From: Rhodospirillales bacterium
Lineage (GTDB): Bacteria > Pseudomonadota > Alphaproteobacteria > Rhodospirillales > Casp-alpha2
Reading direction: 5' to 3'
DNA: 6,144 nt
Assembly: GCA_016187325.1 (NCBI GenBank)
Contig: JACPJY010000115.1
Coordinates: forward strand, 1 to 6,144
Shown: piece after piece, positions 1 to 3,713 of the stretch
Numbering within the stretch: position 1 is the first letter of the stretch
Layout of the letters: every line of letters starts with the position of its first letter
Notes under the pieces: model-generated
What the model saw: only the letters and a program-made list of their open reading frames with translations
Databases searched by the model: none
Told to the model about the DNA's origin: nothing
Position numbers and translations under genes: made by a program

Positions 1-93
1 AAGCTCGGCTCCATGGGCGCGGTCAGGACGACCACCATGGTGGCGTTCGGCGAGAAGGACTACCGCAAGATCATCAAGGCCTTGCCAGCCTAG
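1..93 (+). CDS. C-terminal end of a gene, possibly Lrp/AsnC-family regulator (partial, 5' end outside window)
   Basis: Only the last 30 codons are present, read in frame 1 and ending at TAG 91-93. The peptide contains GAVRTTTMVAFGEKDY and ends KALPA. The pattern 'G-V-R-T-x-T' followed by a short strand and a charged segment resembles the end of the ligand-binding RAM/AsnC_trans_reg domain of Lrp-type regulators, where an LPGV-R-T-x-T motif sits near the C-terminus. With so little sequence this is a family resemblance only; another small alpha/beta protein is possible. The gene converges on the hydratase gene and the two stop codons interlock in the palindrome CTAG (90-93), so no terminator fits between them. 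Confidence 0.4.
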   Translation, partial: KLGSMGAVRTTTMVAFGEKDYRKIIKALPA

Positions 94-884
94 ATCTGCG
101 ACCGGGCGGCGACGAAACGCGCCTCGACGCGGCCGAGCTCGCCGAAATCGGCGAGCATGCGGTCGCCGGGTTTGACGGCGGTGACGCCGGTGAGCGTGCC
201 GGTGCTGACCACCTCGCCGGCGGCGATACCGTCGCCGAGCGCCGAGAGGTGGTTGGCGGTCCATTCAAGCACGCTCAGCGGATCGCCGAGCGCGTCGGCG
301 CCGACGCCTTCGGCAACCGTGTTGCCGGCGCGGATCAGCCGCACCGCGTGGCGCTTCAGGTTGAAGCGCCGCCAATCGGCGCGCTCCGGCCCCCGCACCC
401 AGGCGGTGTTGGCGACCATGTCGGCGATCAGCCGCGCCGGGCCGATGCCGGGAAAGCCGCCCTCGAACCGGCAGCCGACCACCTCGATCGCCGGCAGCAC
501 GGCGCCGACCCCCGCCAGCACCTCGGCGCGGCCGTAGGATTGCTTGCGCGGAGGAAGCGCGACGCTGAAGCGGAACGCGAGCTCGCTCTCGACGCTGGCG
601 CCGTGGCCGTCGAATACGGCGATCTCGGCCGGGCTTTTGTGGCAATCGGCGGCGAACATCGGCGCCGTCGCCGGCTCCGCGACCGCGAGCAGCCGCTGCG
701 CCGCCTCGCTGGTGGCGCCGACCTTCCATCCGGCCCGTTGCAGCCCGGCCAGCGCCGCCACGCGGCGCTGCACGTCGTAGGCGGCCGCGACCGATTGGAT
801 ATCGTCGGCGTCGGCGCGCGCGATGACGCCGCCGCCGGTGCGAGCGCGCCACAATGCGCGGGCGAGTTCGTGGGCGGCGCTCAA
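90..884 (-). CDS. 2-keto-4-pentenoate hydratase / FAH-fold family enzyme (MhpD-like)
   Basis: A 264-residue protein, the usual length for the MhpD/DmpE/DmpH group (hydratases and 4-oxalocrotonate decarboxylases of meta-cleavage pathways), which act on 2-hydroxy-alkadienoates with a divalent metal in the cytoplasm. Visible landmarks are GWKVGAT (52-58), the metal-binding pair in ESE (E99, E101), a third acidic residue in PAIEVV (E134), IADMVAN (153-159), GDPLSVLEW (200-208) and the C-terminal STGTLTGV...PGD...ADFGELG (227-251). The E-x-E plus distant E pattern matches the metal ligands of MhpD. The start is TTG at 884-882, preceded by a weak GGAAA. No ATG or GTG fits better, because the frame closes at the TAG that ends the upstream DUF1330 gene (911-909). 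It is the last gene of the minus-strand operon, 24 nt after that gene. Family is secure; whether it hydrates, decarboxylates or cleaves is not, since the neighbours include no ring-cleavage enzyme. Confidence 0.88.
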   Translation of the reverse strand: MSAAHELARALWRARTGGGVIARADADDIQSVAAAYDVQRRVAALAGLQRAGWKVGATSEAAQRLLAVAEPATAPMFAADCHKSPAEIAVFDGHGASVESELAFRFSVALPPRKQSYGRAEVLAGVGAVLPAIEVVGCRFEGGFPGIGPARLIADMVANTAWVRGPERADWRRFNLKRHAVRLIRAGNTVAEGVGADALGDPLSVLEWTANHLSALGDGIAAGEVVSTGTLTGVTAVKPGDRMLADFGELGRVEARFVAARSQI

Positions 885-908
885 GGGATTTCCGTCATGC
901 TCCCCGGC

Positions 909-1196
909 CTAGACGCCTTCGACGACAATCATGTTGGCGTCGGCAGAGGCCTGGCGCAGCGCCTTCGGGCCGGCGTACTCGGGCGAAGCATGCCAGGCCT
1001 TGGCGGATTTCATATCGGGGAAGCGGATGACGACGCAGCGCGGATATGCCCACTCGCCCTCCAGCACTTCCATGGCGCCGCCGCGGACGATGAACTCGCC
1101 GCCGAATTTCTTCAGCGTCGCCGGCACCTGGGCGCGATAGGCCTCGAACTTGGCCGGCTCCCTCACCCCGACCTGGACGATGACGTAGGCGGCCAC
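909..1196 (-). CDS. DUF1330 domain protein, downstream paralogue
   Basis: A 95-residue protein that is essentially one DUF1330 domain (dimeric alpha/beta-barrel fold; biochemical role unassigned). It shows the family pattern: AAYVIVQV at the N-terminus, KFGGEFIVRGG (residues 29-39), MEVLEGEW, then VVIRFPD, AKAWHASPEY and NMIVVEGV at the end. It begins with GTG (1196-1194), not ATG. The start is supported by a clear AGAGGGGA ribosome site at 1210-1203, about 7 nt away, and by alignment with the upstream paralogue's first residue. By hand alignment about 59 of 95 positions are identical to that paralogue, so the pair arose by tandem duplication. It lies 45 nt after the first copy and 24 nt before the hydratase. 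One difference is a Cys at YPRC where the twin has Gly. Function unknown; a small-molecule binding or isomerase/monooxygenase-like role is only a guess from the fold. Confidence 0.88.
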   Translation of the reverse strand: MAAYVIVQVGVREPAKFEAYRAQVPATLKKFGGEFIVRGGAMEVLEGEWAYPRCVVIRFPDMKSAKAWHASPEYAGPKALRQASADANMIVVEGV

Positions 1197-1223
1197 GGCT
1201 TTTCCCCTCTGCGTCGCGCGTAT

Positions 1224-1268
1224 TCAGTCGACGCCGTCGACTTATTGTCCCGCGTCGATGCCGTCGAC
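1224..1268 (-). repeat. Near-perfect direct repeat of the DUF1330 tail-coding sequence, also a hairpin
   Basis: The 15-base unit GTCGACGGCRTCGAC occurs at 1268-1254, inside the end of the first DUF1330 gene, and again at 1241-1227, immediately after its stop; they differ at one base. The second copy stays in frame and is followed by TGA, so the DNA reads VDGID-AGQ-stop-VDGVD-stop. The intergenic copy is also an inverted repeat: a 7-bp stem (AGTCGAC/GTCGACT, 1226-1232 and 1236-1242) with a 3-base loop. It looks like a remnant of the duplication that made the gene pair, and could also slow decay or translation between the two genes. Confidence 0.6.
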
Positions 1269-1541
1269 GACAATCATGTTCGCGGTCGCCGACGCGTGGC
1301 GGAGCTTCTTGATCTTCCCGTACTCGGTCGATTCGTGCCACTTCTTCGCCGTCTCGCGGTCGGGAAACCTGATGATCACGCCGCGCGGATAAGCCCAGGT
1401 GCCTTCCAGGACCTCCATCCGGCCGCCGCGGACCAGGAACTCGCCGCCGAACCTGGCCAGCACCGGCCCGGCCAGTTGGCGATATTTCTCGAAGGTCTCC
1501 GGGTCATGGACGTCAACCTGGGTAATGATGTAGGCGGTCAT
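1242..1541 (-). CDS. DUF1330 domain protein, upstream paralogue
   Basis: A 99-residue DUF1330 protein with the same landmarks as its neighbour: TAYIITQV, RFGGEFLVRGG, MEVLEGTWAYPRG, VIIRFPD, AKKWHESTEY and NMIVVDG. The frame stays open to an ATG at 1652, but I chose ATG 1541-1539. A strong GGAGGA site (1553-1548) sits 6 nt upstream, the residues before it are low-complexity and unlike the family, and the longer version would run into the end of the TetR gene. The C-terminus carries a short extension (VDGIDAGQ) absent from the second copy. Directly after the stop, the DNA repeats the tail-coding sequence in the same frame (see the repeat at 1224-1268). It follows the TetR gene by 73 nt, so it probably shares its transcript. 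Function unknown. Confidence 0.88.
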   Translation of the reverse strand: MTAYIITQVDVHDPETFEKYRQLAGPVLARFGGEFLVRGGRMEVLEGTWAYPRGVIIRFPDRETAKKWHESTEYGKIKKLRHASATANMIVVDGIDAGQ

Positions 1542-1547
1542 GGCGCG

Positions 1548-1553
1548 TCCTCC
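1548..1553 (-). promoter_or_regulatory. Ribosome binding site fixing the start of the first DUF1330 gene
   Basis: On the minus strand GGAGGA lies 6 nt before ATG 1541. This is the strongest Shine-Dalgarno match in the minus-strand operon and is the main reason for rejecting the longer start at 1652. Confidence 0.7.
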
Positions 1554-1614
1554 GTGGCTTGTCGCGACCCATTCCCGTAAATCACCGGCGCCGGCGGCGC
1601 AAGCGGCACGTGCC

Positions 1615-2244
1615 TCAGCCCGTGCCGCCCGCGAACCGTGCCAGCAGCCCATCGGCCTGGTCCAGCCGCGCGACGAGGAACGCCCGCGTCCGCGCCTGGC
1701 CCTCCGTCTCGTCGCGGCACCACACCGCCAGCGCGGCGACGAACACCAGCGTCAACCCGACCTCCTCGGCCTGGCGGCGGGTGCCTTGCGCCGTCAGCCC
1801 GGCGGCGTCGCGCAGCCACTGGATCAACCGCGACAGGTTGAACACCATCGGCACGTAGTGATGGGGATGGAACAGCCACAGCTTGCCGGCCAGCATCTCG
1901 GCGGTGACGCGACGGTGGGGCGCCAAGGCGTCGAACCAGCGCAGCATCAACATCTCGAGCCGTTGCTTCGCCGGGCGGTCGTGGAAGCCGGCCGGCGGTT
2001 TGGCGAGCATGGCGTCCTGGGCGCGCCGGAACCAGGCGTCGGCGATGGCGTCCTGGTCGCGGTAGTGACGGCGCAACTCGGCGAGCGTCATGCCGAGGCG
2101 ACGGCCGAGGCGGGTGAAGCTGACTTCCTGCCAGCTTTTGTCCTTGGCCAGGGCTAGCGCCGCAACGAGGATGCGCGCCCGGGTCGCGCCCTTGCCAGAC
2201 GTTTGTTCGCCGGCCTTTTTCCTGGCGGCCTTTTTCGCGGCCAT
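1615..2244 (-). CDS. TetR-type transcriptional regulator with COQ9-like C-terminal region
   Basis: A 209-residue protein. Residues 1-20 are Lys/Ala-rich and probably disordered. Residues about 22-70 form a TetR-type helix-turn-helix: TRARILVAAL, then VSFTRLGRRLGMTLAELRRHY, then the D-x-D-A-I-A-D-A-W start of the connecting helix. The rest is helical, with WFDALAPHR (103-111), a His-rich FHPHHY (125-130) and a last part, LAVWCRDET...TRAFLVARLDQAD, that resembles the end of COQ9/RpsU-divergent type TetR proteins (w-x-D-x-S...t-x-x-FLd-R-L). TetR proteins bind operator DNA as dimers and release it on ligand binding; the ligand is not evident here. The gene lies 46 nt after the cyclodeaminase gene and 73 nt before the DUF1330 pair, so it is embedded in the operon it may control. 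The ribosome site before ATG 2244 is weak (TTGGGAC). The TetR call is firm; the COQ9-like note is from memory of the family pattern. Confidence 0.8.
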   Translation of the reverse strand: MAAKKAARKKAGEQTSGKGATRARILVAALALAKDKSWQEVSFTRLGRRLGMTLAELRRHYRDQDAIADAWFRRAQDAMLAKPPAGFHDRPAKQRLEMLMLRWFDALAPHRRVTAEMLAGKLWLFHPHHYVPMVFNLSRLIQWLRDAAGLTAQGTRRQAEEVGLTLVFVAALAVWCRDETEGQARTRAFLVARLDQADGLLARFAGGTG

Positions 2245-2290
2245 GTCCCAATACTAGCACACCCGGACAAGGTTTGGGGGCGGCGCCCTG

Positions 2291-3352
2291 TCAGCCGGCG
2301 AAGTCGATGGCGAGGCCCATGCCCTCGGCCAACGCGCGCTCGTAGACCACCACCGCGGCGGCAACGTCCTGCACCGCGATGCCGGTGGAATCGAACACCA
2401 CCGTGTCCTCGGGCGCAGTGCGGCCCGGCTTCAGGCCGGCGATCACTTCTCCGAGCTCGGCCCGCACGTGCAACGGCCTCAGCACGCCGGCGGCGATCGC
2501 GTGATGCAGGTCGCCGATCGCCGCGCACTGCTCGGTTGAATCGGTGATCAGCACGCTTTCGGCCAGCAGTTGCGGGCTGATCTCCTGCTTCTCCGGGTTG
2601 TCGGCGCCGACGGCAGCGACGAAGGCGCCGTCCGTCACGTCCTTGGGCCCGAGAAACGCCTTCTTCGCGGTGGTGCAGGTGATGACGACTTGGCTCCCCC
2701 GGGCGGCCTGCCGGAGACCTTCCGGCGCCGGCTCGACGATGATGCCGAGCTCGGCCGTCATGGCGGCGGCGAAGGCGCGCGCCCGCGCGCCGTCGACGTC
2801 GACCACGTACAGCCGCTCGATCGGCCGCACCCTTAGCAGCGCCCGCGCCTGCGCCGCGCCCTGGATGCCGCATCCGACCACCGTCGCCACCTTGGCGTCG
2901 GCCCGCGCCAAGTGCTTCGCCGCCACCGCCGTCGCCGCCGCCGTGCGCAGCGCCGTCAGCGCCATCGAGTCCATCACGGCGAGCGGCCGGCCGTCGTCGC
3001 CGGCGCACAGCACCAGCGTGCCCTGGATAGTGGGCAGCCTGCGAGTCGCCGGATTGTCGGGGAAGTTGGCGTTGGTCTTGGCGGCGAAATAGGGCCGCGT
3101 CAGCTTGAGCCCGGCGGCCTTGATGTGGAAGGCGCCGCCCGGCACGTGCACGCTGAGCACGCCCGGCTTCAGGCTTTTACCCAGGGCGTGCAGCCGGAAC
3201 GCCTCCTCGACGGCGGCGATGCAGGCGTCGAGGTCGAGCAGCGCCGCCACATCTCCCTGGGTCAGCACCAGGGTGGCGCGCCGGCGATCGGGCCGGCGGG
3301 TCCCCTTGGTCTTGTGATATTTCCTGGATTTCTTCGAACGAGCGACGGCCAT
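2291..3352 (-). CDS. Ornithine cyclodeaminase / mu-crystallin family NAD(P)-dependent enzyme
   Basis: A 353-residue protein. After a strongly basic tail (residues 1-26, rich in Lys and Arg) the family fold begins at TLVLTQGDVAALL. Landmarks: FHIKAA (76-80), AAKTNANFPDN (90-100), LAVMDSMALTALRTAAATAVAAKHLA (124-149, with the conserved R136), the dinucleotide-binding VVGCGIQGAAQA (158-169), GADNPEKQEI (249-258, whose D251 matches the catalytic Asp of ornithine cyclodeaminase), and VFDSTGIAVQD (319-329). Members cyclise ornithine to proline or act as alanine dehydrogenases or ketimine reductases, so the substrate is open. An ATG at 3439 would extend the protein by 29 residues. I chose ATG 3352 because GAGAGG lies about 5 nt before it and the extra residues look unlike the family. 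It is the first gene of the minus-strand operon, next to the divergent intergenic region. Confidence 0.88.
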   Translation of the reverse strand: MAVARSKKSRKYHKTKGTRRPDRRRATLVLTQGDVAALLDLDACIAAVEEAFRLHALGKSLKPGVLSVHVPGGAFHIKAAGLKLTRPYFAAKTNANFPDNPATRRLPTIQGTLVLCAGDDGRPLAVMDSMALTALRTAAATAVAAKHLARADAKVATVVGCGIQGAAQARALLRVRPIERLYVVDVDGARARAFAAAMTAELGIIVEPAPEGLRQAARGSQVVITCTTAKKAFLGPKDVTDGAFVAAVGADNPEKQEISPQLLAESVLITDSTEQCAAIGDLHHAIAAGVLRPLHVRAELGEVIAGLKPGRTAPEDTVVFDSTGIAVQDVAAAVVVYERALAEGMGLAIDFAG

Positions 3353-3518
3353 GGGTTCCTCTCCCATGCGAAGAGCGATGGCAGAACTTGGACGCATGGC
3401 GTCTTGGGATGAACCGGGCGTCTGCGTCGGCCCGATCAAGCGAAAATACCACCGCCGGCGGGCAGCCGTCGAGGTCCGCCCTATGCGACCGCGGCGGCCG
3501 GGAACCGGGCGACACCTA

Positions 3519-3542
3519 TTATTATAATTGCCTTATTATAAT
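3519..3542. promoter_or_regulatory. Twin AT-rich direct repeats with palindromic TATAAT, likely divergent promoter/operator
   Basis: The 10-mer TTATTATAAT occurs exactly at 3519-3528 and 3533-3542, separated by TGCC, so the copies are 14 bases apart. Each contains the perfect palindrome ATTATAAT, and so a consensus -10 hexamer TATAAT on both strands. It is by far the most AT-rich spot in the window and lies between divergent genes. No good TTGACA-like -35 is seen at 16-18 bases on either strand, so either an activator is needed or the repeats are an operator. A role as promoter is inference. Confidence 0.45.
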
Positions 3543-3579
3543 CGCCGCGTGGTTCCTTGCAGCCCCGGTAGACCCCGAT

Positions 3580-3605
3580 GGCCCCCGTACAGTTTCCGGG
3601 CGGCC
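3580..3605. other. Bulged GC-rich inverted repeat in the intergenic region
   Basis: GGCCCCCG (3580-3587) can pair with CGGG-C-GGCC (3597-3605), giving eight pairs with one unpaired C at 3601 and a 9-base loop. It has no T-tract downstream in the plus direction. It abuts the A8 run of the minus-strand terminator, so the A8 is flanked by hairpins on both sides. A role in the plus-strand leader RNA is possible but unproven. Confidence 0.35.
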
Positions 3606-3606
3606 T

Positions 3607-3629
3607 AAAAAAAAGGCGGACAAACCGCC
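3607..3629 (-). terminator. Rho-independent terminator facing the minus strand
   Basis: Read on the minus strand, GGCGG-TTTGT-CCGCC (3629-3615) forms a 5-bp all-GC stem with a 5-base loop and is followed directly by eight T (3614-3607). This is a textbook intrinsic terminator shape for leftward transcription, though the stem is short. No minus-strand gene precedes it. It would stop antisense transcripts coming from the polyferredoxin gene before they reach the cyclodeaminase operon. It does not work for plus-strand transcripts, which would carry A8 before the stem. Confidence 0.5.
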
Positions 3630-3671
3630 GCCGGTACCTTAAATGAAAGCCAACCGCTAAGACGCCATGGT

Positions 3672-3690
3672 AGACGGCAGGCAGCCGTCT
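3672..3690 (+). promoter_or_regulatory. Perfect 7-bp hairpin just upstream of the polyferredoxin ribosome site
   Basis: AGACGGC (3672-3678) and GCCGTCT (3684-3690) are exact inverted repeats with a 5-base loop AGGCA. The stem ends 6 bases before the ribosome site GGAAGGAA (3697-3704), which is 9 nt before ATG 3714. There is no following T-run, so it is not a terminator. The position suits RNA stabilisation or control of ribosome access; this is inferred from position only. Confidence 0.4.
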
Positions 3691-3713
3691 TCCCCTGGAA
3701 GGAACGCTTCAAC

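Larger units (their letters stand above)
3353..3713. other. Divergent intergenic region between the cyclodeaminase operon and the polyferredoxin gene
   Basis: These 361 bases hold no convincing gene. A plus-strand frame at 3388-3642 is open for 84 codons, but it starts with TTG, has no ribosome site and gives a low-complexity peptide. From left to right the region has: GC-rich leader of the cyclodeaminase gene (3353-3516); the twin AT-rich palindromes (3519-3542); a bulged GC hairpin (3580-3605); A8 followed by a short hairpin (3607-3629), which is a terminator for the minus strand; and a perfect 7-bp hairpin (3672-3690) just before the ribosome site GGAAGGAA (3697-3704) of the plus-strand gene. 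Promoters for both directions most likely lie here. Confidence 0.7.

Noticed and set aside
249..1580. Long plus-strand open frame (443 codons) across the hydratase and DUF1330 genes
   Set aside because: It is antisense to three genes with clear family motifs; its peptide is rich in Arg, Ala, Gly and His and matches no family. Such frames are common in GC-rich DNA.
1542..1652. Longer first DUF1330 protein starting at ATG 1652
   Set aside because: The extra 37 residues are Ala/Arg/Gly-rich and outside the domain, the frame would overlap the TetR gene, and a strong ribosome site sits before ATG 1541.
2251..2257. Extended -10 like TGCTAGTAT just before the TetR gene
   Set aside because: No matching -35 at 16-18 bases, and it would place the transcript start at about the ATG. 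A leaderless message is possible but unsupported, and the 46-nt gap fits operon transcription better.
3388..3642. 84-codon plus-strand frame in the divergent intergenic region
   Set aside because: It starts with TTG, has no ribosome site, runs through the AT-rich palindromes and the terminator, and gives a low-complexity peptide. It is the only open frame not overlapping a gene, so I checked it, but nothing supports it.
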